From Salvia splendens (Eukaryota; Streptophyta; Magnoliopsida; Lamiales; Lamiaceae), in contig NC_056053.1 in NCBI RefSeq assembly GCF_004379255.2, positions 22,998,188-23,062,187 on the forward strand: a stretch of DNA of 64,000 bases. Direction: 5' to 3'. The notes under the pieces are model-generated. The model saw only the letters and a program-made list of their open reading frames with translations. It ran no database searches and was not told the origin of the DNA. Positions 32,599 through 44,787 of this stretch are shown piece by piece (positions within the stretch are counted from its first letter, which is position 1; every line of letters starts with the position of its first letter). Both the position numbers and the translations under genes were made by a program.

Positions 32599-32774
32599 CC
32601 TACGGGTCAAGCACAGTTGACAACGCGGAGTTGTGGTGACCTTGAGGTCACGGGTTCAAATCCTGCACCCGCTGGAAGACTTTCAACCTTCATCCGTGAA
32701 CCCGATCGAATAGAATTAATCGAATTCCACCATTGGTGGATTCGGTATATCTGTCGTCAAACAAAAAAAATTAT
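32599..32774 (+). mobile_element. tRNA-derived SINE with 14-bp target duplication
   Basis: The head resembles a tRNA gene: an A-box-like AGCACAGTTGACAACG and a B-box GGTTCAAATCC (about 32653-32663). A unique body of about 100 bp and a short A-rich tail follow. Perfect 14-bp direct repeats ATATTATAACTTCA flank it (32585-32598 and 32775-32788). These are hallmarks of a pol III-transcribed SINE moved by LINE machinery. Confidence 0.9.
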
Positions 32775-32924
32775 ATATTATAACTTCAAATTCAATTCTA
32801 TGTAATTCCAATTTACTAACGCAAATTCCAATTTGATGATTTCATATTTTTTTTGTAAACATGGAGTGTGCTCAAGCCATGGCTCGATGGCGAGCTAAGA
32901 TCTCAAAGATACAATCGAATCACA

Positions 32925-34263
32925 CAGTGGCGGACACAGTAAGAGGGAGGGGAGGGCTTAAGCCCTTCCCCCAAAAAATTTTTTTATCTAGGTTTCCATT
33001 CCAATTTTTTTTTGAAACTGTTAAAAATAAGCTTCAGCCCTCACCAAAATAGTACTATTGAAGACTAAATCAACAAAAAAATGATGGTAAAAAGGGCTGA
33101 ACTTGATCTAGAAATCAAAGTTTACAGAAGAAAAAATGGCCGCTTCGTCTGGAGGAAGAAGATGACAATTATAATATTATAAAATATTGTTTTAAAAAGT
33201 GATGTATAATTGCTTTTTTGAAACTTGTGATTACTGCGCCAATTAACATTACCCGGTTTCTAAGTAAAATACCCGGTTTCTATTCACTAAAACAGTAAAT
33301 TGGAAGTCCTTTAAAATTATAGTAAATCATATTAATTGAGGTCGACAATAAAGTTACTCGTAGGATATTTTAGTAGCTTCCAACTTACTCCAACATATAT
33401 AATCCATGAAAATTTATTATGGAGTAAGTTCAATTCTTCTAAATTTTCCTTTTTTGTAATCCATATAAAGTTTTGTGATATATTGACAAAATGATTAATT
33501 TACTCGATTTTAAAATGTTAGAGTTAAAAATTTTATGCTAGGTTAGAGTTTAAGTTGTTCAAGTTAATTATTTGGAAGTTTACATTTTTTGGAAAATATG
33601 TAAATCATTCCACTAAAACATATAGAATTCAATATTCGTCGCTTTAGCAACGCAAATATAAATATAACATGAATTGCTTTAATGGTTTGGCTTGGTAAAG
33701 CGTTGGATTAGTTTTAGGCATTTTTATAGTCGTCGTCCTTCGTCCTGTTAAAGTGAAGTTTTGTTTTAGACGTGAGATTTTAGCAGTGTGAGAGTTCAAT
33801 AAATTAGAAAAAATTAAAGATGATAATGTTTATATTTAAAAAAAAACATGTCAATTTAAATGGGGCATCCAAAAAGGAAAACAAGTCACTGTGGAGAGTA
33901 GTATTTTTTTTTCTATGTACTCACTCCGTCGACTTAAAAATAAAAACTTTTGAAATGATACGAGTTTTAATGTAAAATTAGTAAAGTAAAAGATATATAG
34001 AAAGAAAAAGTGTTTTAGTATAAAATGGGTCTCACCTTATTAGAGAGATTTTTTTTTAATTTTAGGTGACAGATAAAAAAGAAAAGAGTTCCATTTTTAG
34101 GGACGGAAAAAGTATTTTAGTATAAAATGGGTCTCACCTTATTAGAGAGATTTTTTTTTAATTTTAGGTGACAGATAAAAAAGAAAAGAGTTCCATTTTT
34201 AGGGATGGAAAAAGTATTATATAGTGAAGCCCCTACTACAAAAAATTCCTACGTCCGCCACTG
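32925..34263. mobile_element. Second non-autonomous hAT element (CAGTGGCGGA ends)
   Basis: It starts CAGTGGCGGACACAG and ends CTACGTCCGCCACTG; the target duplication GAATCACA is perfect (32917-32924 and 34264-34271). Length is 1339 bp. The terminal CAGTGGCGGA matches the 25518-27197 element, so they probably share a transposase family. No transposase ORF is seen. A Stowaway-like sequence appears nested inside. Confidence 0.9.
34012..34213. repeat. 102-bp tandem duplication inside the hAT element
   Basis: Two nearly identical copies of a 102-bp block containing TAAAATGGGTCTCACCTTAT and AAAAGAGTTCCATTTTTAGG lie head to tail. They are part of a nested Stowaway-like sequence. Confidence 0.85.
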
Positions 34264-35179
34264 GAATCACAGTCACTGCAAAAACATAAAAACAAAGAAA
34301 AGCAAAGGTCTTGGACGCCACAAACACCCCTCGATCCTCATAAAAACAAGCACAAACCAAAATAAAAAAAGCAAGGCGAGCAGCAGATAAACATCACGTG
34401 CTGCAAAAAGACATTCAAACATCAAGAAAGACACCAAAACAAAAGCCTCCAAAACACAAGTAACACAAAACAACACCACTCACAAAACCACTATGATAAA
34501 GGCAAAAGTTGCTTCCCTGCCATAAAAAATGAGGGAGAGAGCGAAGACATACCAAAGCCACCTTTAAAACGTCACTGGGTTTCGTAATTTCTTCGATTCT
34601 TTAGTTCTTTCCACCTTCTAATGTTGCTCACATCGTCTAAAACTTGATTAGGTGAAAATGGAAAGGCAGGACACCAACCTCTAATTCAGATACCAAGCCG
34701 CCAAAATAGACGTTTCTTTTCACATTCCAATTGGGGTTGAGTTTCTAGAAAGTCACCTTGTTTCGAAGGTCTCATATCGACCATGAAATGACATAATAGT
34801 AAATTGATTGCTCTATATGTTTATACTCAACCACGCAAATGGTCTCTAAACTATACATTTCGCACTCAAACGATTCCTAAACTTTATAAATATTATGGGT
34901 AGTGCCTGGACTAAGGTGTGATTATATTCATGGTACTTTTTCACTGTTCATCATAATTTTGCACCACTAATGCCCAAAGCATGGAGGACATTTTTGGACT
35001 TTCATATCTAGGTATTGAGTATGATATTTTTCTATCTCTCTCTAGTATAAAATAAGTATGATATTTTTTTAGAATTTGAGTGTTTAAAATGATATTTTTC
35101 ACTTCACTTTTTCAATCACTTTATGTTAGATCTTATCTAATATGGTTATACTCTATCTATCCGTCCACAATCAATAATA

Positions 35180-35535
35180 CTTCGTCCGTCCCATAATATG
35201 TGGCATTTCTTGTCATTTCAGTTCGTCCCACAAAGAGAGTCACATTTCACTTTTACCATAAATGGTAAGTAGGTTCCACATTCCACTAACTTACCTCACT
35301 CACATTCTATTATAAAACTAGTACTTCAAATGTCCGTGAATAGAAGTCCCGGTTAATTTTTACTATAAATGGTAATAGACCACATTCCACTAACTCATTC
35401 CACTCACATCTCATTTAAAACTATTATATATATAAGCGGGACTCGCATTCTACTAACTTTTTTCACCCATTTTCTTAATATTTTTTGAAATTTGTGCCAC
35501 TAAGAAATGAGACTCCTAATGACGGACGGAGGAAG
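35180..35535. mobile_element. Stowaway-like MITE, probably composite
   Basis: The ends CTTCGTCCGTCCC and GACGGACGGAGGAAG are inverted, with TA on both sides (35178-35179, 35536-35537). An internal 'GTCCGTGAATAGAAGTCCCGG' boundary suggests two related elements merged. Confidence 0.65.
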
Positions 35536-36508
35536 TATAAAAAAGTGGACCTCATATTTCACTAACTTTTCCAACTACGTTTATTTACATCTCTTGATAC
35601 CCGTGCCCACACCATATATGACTCTTATTAATACTATTATAAGACGGAGGGGTACTTTTTATTTTGGTTCTCTTTCCTATTTATTCTCTTTTCGAAATTA
35701 CTTTTGCATAAAATTTTTTTGATGCATGTCAAGTTAGCAATGTTATTACCACGTAGTCAAATACAATCTACTGGTACCTAGGAGTAATAAATAATACTAT
35801 TCCTCGCGTGATGAGATATTATATTATACAGTATATATTTAAGTATATGATATTAAATCAGCAACATAAATCTAAACTAGGATGTGATGTGATGTGATTT
35901 GGTCCTAGCATTCACTTGCCACAATTACTATGGTTGGATCAGACGTACTACTATTTATTGGCCATAAAATTCTTAGATGAATGATCTGCCACCATTAATA
36001 TTGAATCATAACGTTACACATTAATTTCACTCCTATATACTACTGTAGTATAACCAATATAAGTGCTTGGGTGTTGAAATACGCCTACCCCTAGATTTAC
36101 ATACTAAGTGCATGTTTATGTTGTTGGTATATACGTTTATACAAATACAGAGACATTAGTTTTGTTCGATCAGTAAGTCGGAGTTTCGAGTTTTCTGACA
36201 TCAGAGAGTGGTATTCTTCTAAATGAAGGAAAAGTATTTACGGACATTAGTTATGTTCAATCAGTAAATCGGATGTTCGAGTTATCTTGAATTGTAAGTG
36301 ATATGCTTCTAGTTGAAGAAAAAGTGCATGCTTATGATATGAAGAGTTTTACAATATTATTATTTAAATTTCAACTGCATGTATCCTCACGATTTTTAAA
36401 GTCGACGGATTTTCCTCTTACTATAAATTTCATTGTTGCCGGTATTGACATGTAGAATGGGACTCTCCAGATAATATAAAGTGATAAATTGGTTTTCACA
36501 CTATCGGG

Positions 36509-37080
36509 TAGGGGTGAGCAAAAAAACCGGAAACCGAATATCCGAACCGAACCAAACCGAAATTTTGAAATTCGGTTCGATTTTTTCGGTTTTTCGGTTC
36601 GGTTCGGTTTTAAAAATAAAAAAATTTCGGTTTTTCGGTTCGGTTCGGTTTGAGCGAAGAAAAAAACCGAAAAACCAAAAAACCGAATTATATATATATT
36701 CTATTAATTTAATATATTATATTATATATAATATATATATTCTTTTAATATATTCTACTATATAATATATATTATATGTATTATTAATTTTATATTATAT
36801 AAATATTCTATTAGTATATATAAAATAAAATAAAATACACATATATAAATATATATTTATATTATATTTATTTTTTTTAGATTTTTCGGTTTTTTCGGGT
36901 TTTTCCGGTTATGTTCGGGTTTTTCAGTTTTTTAAGTTCGGTTTTCGGTTTTCGGTTTTTCGGTTTCGGTTTTTTGGTTTTTCAGGTTCGGTTCGGTTTG
37001 GATTTTGAACTAAATTCGGTTTTTCGGTTTTGGTTCGATTTTGGCAAAAAACCGAACCGAAACCCGAATGCACACCCCTA
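36509..37080. mobile_element. hAT-type MITE with CGGTTCGG-rich ends
   Basis: It starts TAGGGGTGAGCA and ends TGCACACCCCTA. The 8-bp flanks CTATCGGG and CTATCGGA (36501-36508, 37081-37088) match at seven of eight positions. Length is 572 bp. Both subterminal zones are built from TTCGGTTTTTCGG/CCGAACCGAA repeats around an AT core. Confidence 0.87.
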
Positions 37081-39399
37081 CTATCGGACCGGTCTTTTGT
37101 AACCCTAACCCTAGAAAAAAACAACGAGTTATGACGAATTATATTGTGATCAAATGTATGACGTGGAGGTGCATATCGAGTAATATTTGCACATATATAT
37201 ATATATAGCATTGGATATAAATAGGATAAAGAGTGATGTCACACATACTCTTATATATGATGGTTAAGTGGGTCAACACAACGGAATCCAAATTAAATTC
37301 AGTGGTATAACAAAACGGGCTTACACTAGGTTCATTAATTCAAGTAAGTTTCAATTTAAACATTTTTTAAATCAAGATTCAATCCAAGGTCAGTCTCATC
37401 AGAAACCCAGTCTAGAAAGACATAGGAAAGCACAGATAAGATCCACTACTATTAACTTTTTAATTATTTCTACACTAATTTAAGATTAATTTTAATTATG
37501 TTTACCCTAGCGATTTCCACCGATTAATATTTTCAAATTCCACCTTATTCCAATTCAATTTTCTCAAAAATAATTACAATAAAATAAATTTGAACATACG
37601 TATTTATTTTATTAATAGTATAATTATATAATAATTATATATTATACTTATTGATAATAGATTCCATACATAACTCTTAACCATCTAATAATCACTATTT
37701 TCGGTTCATAATATCTAATAAAAATATAAAAAAAATACATGAGTAATTAAAAATATTGTGGGTGACTCTATGTATGGACTTGGTCAAATATAATAAAAGA
37801 CATGTTTATCAGCAACCATTCAACTTAATCCAACCAATTACTTTTTAAATATTTTATTAATTTCTATCTCTTCCACATCATCAATATTCATGCAATCCAA
37901 CAATTCATTTTTTTATGGTTTATCAATGACCACCCAACCACACCATTTATTTATATAGCTATATAGATATATATATTTATGATAATTATATTACTTGCAA
38001 TATTTTATTATTACAAAATTGTAAAAAATACAATAAATGACAAACTAAAAGTTATTATAAAAAACAAATAAAAAACTTATATTATTATAGTTGAAATACG
38101 AGATTGAAGATACGTAATTAGTGATAAAAACAAATGGTGAAAAATAAAGGATACTAAAGAAAATGGAGTAAGAAATTATATTAAAGAAGAATTATATATG
38201 GAGAAAAAATGAGAGTTTTGTGTGTAGAAATATAGCAAATGTGATCTCTATTTATAAAGACTGAAAATTTATAAATTTAAATATTTATTAACCAATGAGA
38301 TTGCACCATTTGACACAAATTCATTGGTTGAAATAATAAATGAGGAAGGAGACCCATAGTCTCATTTCATCAACTGGCCGACTGAGGTCATTCTAATTTT
38401 TATTTATTTTTAAATGAAAAATGATGACATGGCACCCAACCAGGTCATTCATAAACATAGTCTTAGACTACTTTAGTTGTGGATTTGGGCTGAGCCGAAC
38501 ATAAATTGATTGAGCCACACTGAGCCTAGGTCACATCAAGCCTACAGAGAGTGAGCCAGAGTATGCTACAACTACAAGCGCAAACATACACAACTAAAAC
38601 AAGACATATTATTATTCAAGACAAAGTCGAAAATAACATCTAACCTAACAAATAAAACAAAATATCAAATTAAATCCTAAAAAACATTGGGAAATCCAGA
38701 ACAACAAAAGGTGCACAGACCCAATCCAAATAGCAAAAGAAGCAAAATATCCATATGACACCTTTAAAAAATTGATTTTGCTATCTATACAAATTTGTAT
38801 TTTAACAAAAATTGGTTATAATCTCGTACTTTCATTCTTAAATACTAGGTCCATGCCTAGTTTATGTCTTGATGGACTTGGAATTGATAGCTTTTTGGCC
38901 TAAAAAATAGCAATTTTATAATTAGATTATTAGAAAAGATTGAAGAAGAACAAGAAGATGAATAAACTATTTGTATGACCAGTCTACATAAGTACATTAG
39001 CCAGAGCAGTCATCGTTATAATGTCATACGATTATGTTCTGACACTATTTTTTGCACAGAAATTCTTGCATGATTCATAATCAATAAATTGACCAATAGA
39101 GTATATTGTTATGCTTCGCATCTAGTATTTCATAATTTAAATAAGTTGTTATTTCCTTGCCTATTAGGAGTAACTACTAATTAAATAACGCAACTTGATA
39201 GTTTTTGGCATGCTTTATGTATGCGATGCAATTTCGGAGCCAGAAAAATGAAATAAATTCAACATAGGTAATTAACGGATTATCAATTGGGGTAAGTTAA
39301 ATTTTGTTTGTAAGGGCTAATTACTTCTAAAATGATGAACTTCTCTTATATTTTTTTTGTAATTAATTTAAATTGAAACTTTAATTATGTATTGATTTA
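37081..39399. other. AT-rich intergenic DNA, possible MITE
   Basis: No gene seen. AAGACATGTTTATCAGCAACC near 37798 and GACCTGGTTGG/AACATAGTCTTA in reverse near 38437-38466 could be the ends of a degraded MITE, but I see no clear target duplication. Confidence 0.4.
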
Positions 39400-39650
39400 C
39401 TCCCTCCGTCCCCGAATAAGAGTCGCTAATTTCCATTTTGGGTCGTCCCCCATTAAGAGTCACTCTTCATTTCTACCTCAAATGGTAGTATGCCCCACAT
39501 TCCACTAACTCACTCCACTCACATTTTATTATAAAACCAATATAAAAATGTGGGTCCTACATTCCACTAACTTTTTCAACCAACTTTTCTCTACATTTCT
39601 TAAAACTCGTGCCCGGTCAAAGAGCGACTCCTATTAGGGGACGGAGGGAG
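39400..39650. mobile_element. Stowaway-like MITE
   Basis: The ends CTCCCTCCGTCCCC and GGGGACGGAGGGAG are perfect inverted repeats flanked by TA (39398-39399 and 39651-39652). 251 bp, non-coding. Confidence 0.9.
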
Positions 39651-39804
39651 TATGATTTATTGCAATTGTTGCCTAAAACAAAACTCTGTCTAAATTTAAA
39701 ATTTAATATAGCATAGCAATGTTATATAAATTTATGTATGATAAATGTGATTGCTATGATATAAAGTTTAAACTCCTCCTAATTAAGGGTTCGTTTGTCA
39801 ATTA

Positions 39805-40009
39805 CTCCCTCTGTCCCACATGAATATGCACTCTATTATTTTTAGTCCGTCCCACAAGAATATACATTTTCTAATTTTGAAAAGTTTTTTCTCTCTAATA
39901 AGGTGAGATCCATTTTTCACTAACAATTCTTTAATTACTTTTTCTTTCTACATTTCTCTTACTTTATCAATTTTACATTAAAATTCGTGCCGAACCCAAA
40001 TAGATGGAG
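39805..40009. mobile_element. Stowaway-like MITE, eroded
   Basis: Left end CTCCCTCTGTCCCAC with TA before it; right end ...AGATGGAG followed by TA. The right end is diverged. Confidence 0.6.
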
Positions 40010-40816
40010 TATATTTGATTAAATAATGAAATTTTTTAATTGAAAAAAATGCTTAAAGTCAGCGGTTGACGTGCAGAATCTATCAAGAAAGATAATAATA
40101 TCTATAGTAATTAACCCAATAACTAATATACGATAAAAAGAACAACGGAGAAAATAAATACTAGCAAGGTCAACCATGCCAAGGATTCGATTTTGCAGCA
40201 CATAATAAATTCAAAAGGCACCAATATAGCTAATAATATACATTCTTCATGCGGAGATCTAATAAAAATACACTTCCCTAGAAAAATCAAAACAAAATAA
40301 AAGTATATGTTATTTGTGTTCCATAAAATAATTATCTAGAAAATAAACAAAATATGGTAAATTTTAATGGTTTTATTAGTATTTAACTTTTTTATTTAAT
40401 AATCTTTTCGACCCATCGTAATTGATGCGTTTTTTTTTTCGTTTGAAGTTAAAGGAAACAATGAGAAAAGGGACATAAAAATAGAGAAGAGAACAATAAA
40501 TCAATGAAATAAATTGGTCAAACAATTAATAATGTCTAATATCTGCAGTACTGTGCTATTCATATTATAGTGTTTTATGATCTTTATAGAACAAAATATT
40601 TATATCAATTTGAGGGGGAAAAAATTGGAAAACACAAAAAGCTGCTGCCAGAAATATAATTAATTCCTGACAAAGTCATGTAAAATAGTAGATATATATT
40701 TGCTTGAATAAATTTATATCCAAAACTAATCGTTATCCAACTAAATGTACTTTTTAATTAAAATAATTAATTTTTCATCCGTTCACATGCATAACCCATA
40801 ACTTAATGAAACAGTA

Positions 40817-41044
40817 CTCCCTTCGTCCCTCTATAGTAGAGGCGTTTCATTTTGAGCACCCGTTTTAAAAAAATTATAATAAATAGCTAAAGTGTAAAAA
40901 AATAAAGTAAAAAAAATATAATTAAGAGTCTTCTCTATATTATTTTTCTCTTATTTTACATTTTTTCTATTTTAATTATTTATTATCATTTTTTAAAACG
41001 AGTGTTCAAAATGAAACGCTTATACTACAGAGGGACGGAGGGAG
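40817..41044. mobile_element. Stowaway-like MITE
   Basis: The ends CTCCCTTCGTCCCTCTATAG and CTACAGAGGGACGGAGGGAG are inverted over about 20 bp, with TA flanks (40815-40816, 41045-41046). Confidence 0.87.
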
Positions 41045-41640
41045 TATATTAATATTATTTATCATATAAAATATTTATAATAACCTTTTAAGGTGGTTTG
41101 GTGTTTTTTCTTGGATTATTTTTTATTCGGGTTGTTTGTATGCGTTGAATTTTTCGCTTGCCATACTCTTTTGTCAGGTATTCTTTATAACGTAGTATTA
41201 TTATTTATTATGTATAAAATGTATAGTAATATTTAATTTTGTTTGCCAATTTTGGTATTGTTTCGTGGTTTGCTTTTTATTATGATTGTTTGTACGCGTT
41301 GAATTTTTCCGCTTGTATATTACTCTTTTGACTCTTGCATTTTGTTAGTATATCGTAAAAAACATGCGAAAAATTAATTGGGTCCATCATTACACTGGTC
41401 AATTTTTGTCTAGTTATATAATTAGAGAAAATAAAATTAAATAGTATTGATGCAAGAAAAGTAAAATGACATTATTATTTCATTAATGTTTAGCCATGCA
41501 ATAATAATCCACCACATACAACGGTAGCAACCATCAATAATTAATATTGGAAAATTACACTTCTTTTAAACCAAAGGGATATGAATATGACGCACCAAGA
41601 TTTTGAATTGCGAATATATAATTAATTATGAGCTTTTTTT

Positions 41641-41794
41641 CTTATGAGTAATTATGAGGTAATTTATGACAAGTAAGTTAATAGATTTGACTTTTTTTAT
41701 TTTTGAAGGGTGTAGGTTTGATTTATTAACATATAAAGTTAAAAAATAAAGTCAAACCTACCTGTCATAAATTACCTCATAATTGCTCATTAAG
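41641..41794. repeat. Foldback element, 154 bp
   Basis: The left arm (CTTATGAGTAATTATGAGGT...) pairs with the right arm (...ACCTCATAATTGCTCATTAAG) over about 40 bp with few mismatches. Non-coding. Confidence 0.75.
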
Positions 41795-43180
41795 AAAACT
41801 CTAGTGAATAACTGTATAATTGCAATTCAATTCATGACAAAAAAAAATCACAATAATATAAAGATAAAAAAAAAGAGAATTAAAAATTGGGTTTGGTGTG
41901 TTTTGGATTAATTGTAACTGCTGTCTGTACTTTAAACTATTTATATTATATATAACTCGTTATTTTAGATTAATTTGTACTGTTGTCTATATTTTAAACT
42001 ATTTACTGTATGTATTTATAGCTAGTCATTTTATGGGTTGAGCAATTTGTACCGTATAAAAAAGAAATAAAATTGTGTATTTGTGTATGGTGTGTTGGTC
42101 AAGTTTATGGAATTATTTATAAGCTAATTATTGATATTTTAACATTTTTTTACCTATCTGTAAGTAGTAATTAAATATCTAAATTATTTAAGAAAAAATG
42201 TCCCCATAATCATTTCTGGCAATGGAAATATTACGTGGGTCATCAAACAATGACGTGGATTTTAAACAAATGTATTAAATGGAAATGAGCTGGCAAAAGT
42301 GTAACGCCATTTTCTGTTTCATTTATAATTTAACTGGCATTGAATCTTTTTAATTAAATGGAGTAGAATTTAACGCTAAAAATTGAAAAAAGCTAAAAGT
42401 TGACTATAAAATTAAAAACTTTATATGGTCATAACTTGTGAACGAACTCTCTTTTAGTGCGCGTTCGTATTATTTATTTTATATATTAATTTTCATTCTA
42501 ATACTTCAAAAAAAATATTATTGATTTTATCAATTTAATAAATGAAATATAAACCAAAGTAAAATTTATTTATTTTCTCAATACACCAATAACAATTTTT
42601 ATGGAATTAGAAACAAACTAAATTTATAAAACAAAACAAAAATACTAAACATGAAATAAATGAGAATAAATATCATGCATTAAAATATAATCCACTAGTA
42701 TAATATAATGTGGTCATATTAAAGAACTATAAATATTTTGTTTCGATATTTTGAGATTCTTTGAATTCGACTCGAGTACTATTTTTTCCATTTGTAACTT
42801 GGTTAAAATTAGGTTTTTGTTTCTAAATTGGTCCCCTATTTGTTTCATTTTTCCAATAAGTATTATTTAAATCGGTCCCCAATATGTTTCATTACTTCCA
42901 TAATTATTTAAATCGGTCCATATTGGCTATCGGTTTCATTTCTAAAAGTCAAGTCAATGTACTGTTATTGGTTCATGATTGTCGAAATTGTGAGCCAAAT
43001 ATTATTAGCATTATCATAACAATAATATATTGTTTTAGGCTTAAAAATTTTCTATCCATCCATACGAGATTTATGAAAGTTTTATCAAATAATTAAGGAG
43101 ATTAGAGAGTAAGAGAAAATATACAACTTAAATAACTAATCAAATATTTTCTGACAATTGAAATTGAATACGGAGTATTA
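41795..43180. other. AT-rich intergenic DNA, no gene seen
   Basis: No coding signal. A short imperfect direct repeat (ATCGGTCCCCAATATGTTTC and a nearby variant) lies near 42830-42900. Confidence 0.5.
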
Positions 43181-43462
43181 ATTATCCACGTGGCAATGGA
43201 TGCTAGCGGTGTAATTGAACCAAAAAAAAAGCTTACTTGACAAACTAATCAACCAACACAAAAACACACCTTATCTTTCAATAATATTTCATACCATAAC
43301 AAAAACATGGTATACTAAAATTTTGATATTTCAGTATTTTTTTAGTACGTACAATAAGTCTGTTATACTGGTATTTCTATGTTGGCCAATTAGGTTTGCC
43401 AAGTAAGCATTTTTTTATCAGGTTTAAATTACACCTCAAACGTCCATCGCCACGTAGATAAT
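43181..43462. mobile_element. MITE with about 75-bp terminal inverted repeats
   Basis: The left arm (ATTATCCACGTGGCAATGGA, then GGTGTAATT and GCTTACTTGACAAAC) is matched in reverse by the right arm (GTTTGCCAAGTAAGC, AATTACACC, TCCATCGCCACGTAGATAAT). Long arms suggest a Mutator-like MITE, but no 9-bp target duplication is evident. Confidence 0.65.
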
Positions 43463-44034
43463 AGCCCGGAAATAACACGTAGGAAAAGTATATCCAGCTA
43501 CCACAGTACATGCATTTTCCCTATTCCAAAATCATAAATAATCCAGCATTAGAAATGATGGTCCATTAATGAGATTAGTAATATGGAAAATTGAAGAAGT
43601 TTTAATGGAAATAAAAAAACAAAATCTCAACCCCTAGAAAATATAGTAGCAAGAGGTAACATTAATATTTGAGAAATAAGGGCCGTCCAACACATGCAAG
43701 AACTTAAATACTATATCTCTTGCAAAAATTAATAATGGTGTGGTTGGATTTGTTAGAAATTAAGTGATGCTTTAATGGCTGTTGCTGAGCTTTCCCTGTT
43801 ACTTTGTATGTATCTGTATCTATACATCTCTACACACACTAAACACACACCCCGACTCCCCAGGCAATGAATGACGGCCTTCCCTGCAGTTTTGCTTAAT
43901 TGCAATATTTACTGCAAATTTCCATTCCTGCTCTCTACCATCTTGGGATTTTTTCCAACAATTAATACAATTTACTCATTTACTCTCTCTCTTAATTTAA
44001 TTCAGCATTAAATCAATCCCATTATATTTTCTCC

Positions 44035-44043
44035 TATATATAT
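44035..44043 (+). promoter_or_regulatory. TATA box of the GIR-like gene
   Basis: TATATATAT follows CT-rich sequence about 230 bp before the ATG. A 5' UTR intron is likely: a CTTCAG/GTATAT donor near 44152 and an acceptor shortly before 44240. Confidence 0.55.
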
Positions 44044-44267
44044 GTACCATGGTCCTAGACTTCCTAACCTCAGCCACTTCATGTTGTGGCAGTTGCTGAC
44101 TCTACTGGCCACAACCACCGTATAGAAGCTGCGCGAGTTTCGACACCTTCAGGTATATCTAATTCTCCGAACGTGTATATAGCAACTCAATCGATTCGTG
44201 CTCATATCGCTAATATATTTTCGTCTATTTGATCCAAAGGAAAAGCGAACGGACGAACCTTGAAACG

Positions 44268-44597
44268 ATGAGCCGAAGGAACGGAGCGAAGCTTGATCTC
44301 AAGTTGAACTTGTCCCCGCCGAGGGCTGGGCGCCGCGAGTCCCCGAGGAGGAGGCGCTCACCGTCTGTTTCGCCAACGAGCTCATGCGTCTCGTCGGAGG
44401 CGAATCACCAGGAGGATCAGTTCCGCTACCTGGAGGGGCATGAGGAGAACTCGATGATGCTGGTGGGATGCCCCCGTTGCCTCATGTATGTGATGCTGTC
44501 GGAGGAGGATCCGAGGTGCCCCAAGTGCAAGAGCACAGTGCTGCTCGATTTCCTCCATGACACCGCCACCTCCACCACCAAAAACAACAAGAATTAG
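44268..44597 (+). CDS. GIR1: GLABRA2-interacting repressor (GIR1/GIR2)-like protein
   Basis: 109 residues from the ATG at 44268, which opens M-S-R-R-N-G; the frame is open a little further up but without a better start. The N terminus has L-D-L-K-L-N-L, an EAR repression motif known to recruit TOPLESS-type co-repressors, followed by an Arg/Ser/Pro-rich stretch. The C-terminal half has two CxxC pairs (C-P-R-C and C-P-K-C) with L-M-Y-V-M-L-S between them, then T-V-L-L-D-F-L. This arrangement is the hallmark of Arabidopsis GIR1 and GIR2, which act with GL2 as nuclear co-repressors in root-hair control. Which of the two paralogues it matches is not resolved, and its role here is inferred from the family. 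Confidence 0.88.
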   Translation: MSRRNGAKLDLKLNLSPPRAGRRESPRRRRSPSVSPTSSCVSSEANHQEDQFRYLEGHEENSMMLVGCPRCLMYVMLSEEDPRCPKCKSTVLLDFLHDTATSTTKNNKN

Positions 44598-44718
44598 AAA
44601 CCAGTGGCTCCAAAACAGGAATAAGGAAATTTTAAATATTCTGCTTTAGTTCAGTTACTTTTCAAAAAAAAGAAAAAGAATCAAATCAGAATGCAGTTAT
44701 TTCCAGAGGTAGTTAGCT

Positions 44719-44787
44719 AGTAGCACTATTGTTGCTCCGCTTCTCCAACGGCATGTAAAGGAGGAGTGGAGCCTTAATAGTGCTACT
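44719..44787. other. 69-nt near-perfect hairpin downstream of the GIR-like gene
   Basis: AGTAGCACTATT...GCTCC (44719-44746) pairs with GGAG...AATAGTGCTACT (44760-44787) around a 13-nt loop. The 28-bp stem has two mismatches and three G-U pairs on the plus strand. It lies 122 nt after the stop codon, so probably in the 3' UTR. It could be a small-RNA precursor, a structured UTR element or a tiny foldback. Confidence 0.75.

Noticed and set aside
32599..32680. Possible tRNA gene
   Set aside because: A and B boxes are present, but there is no closed acceptor stem, and a tail and target duplication show a SINE.
37095..37112. Possible interstitial telomere repeat
   Set aside because: Only two CCCTAA-like units; too short to call telomeric.
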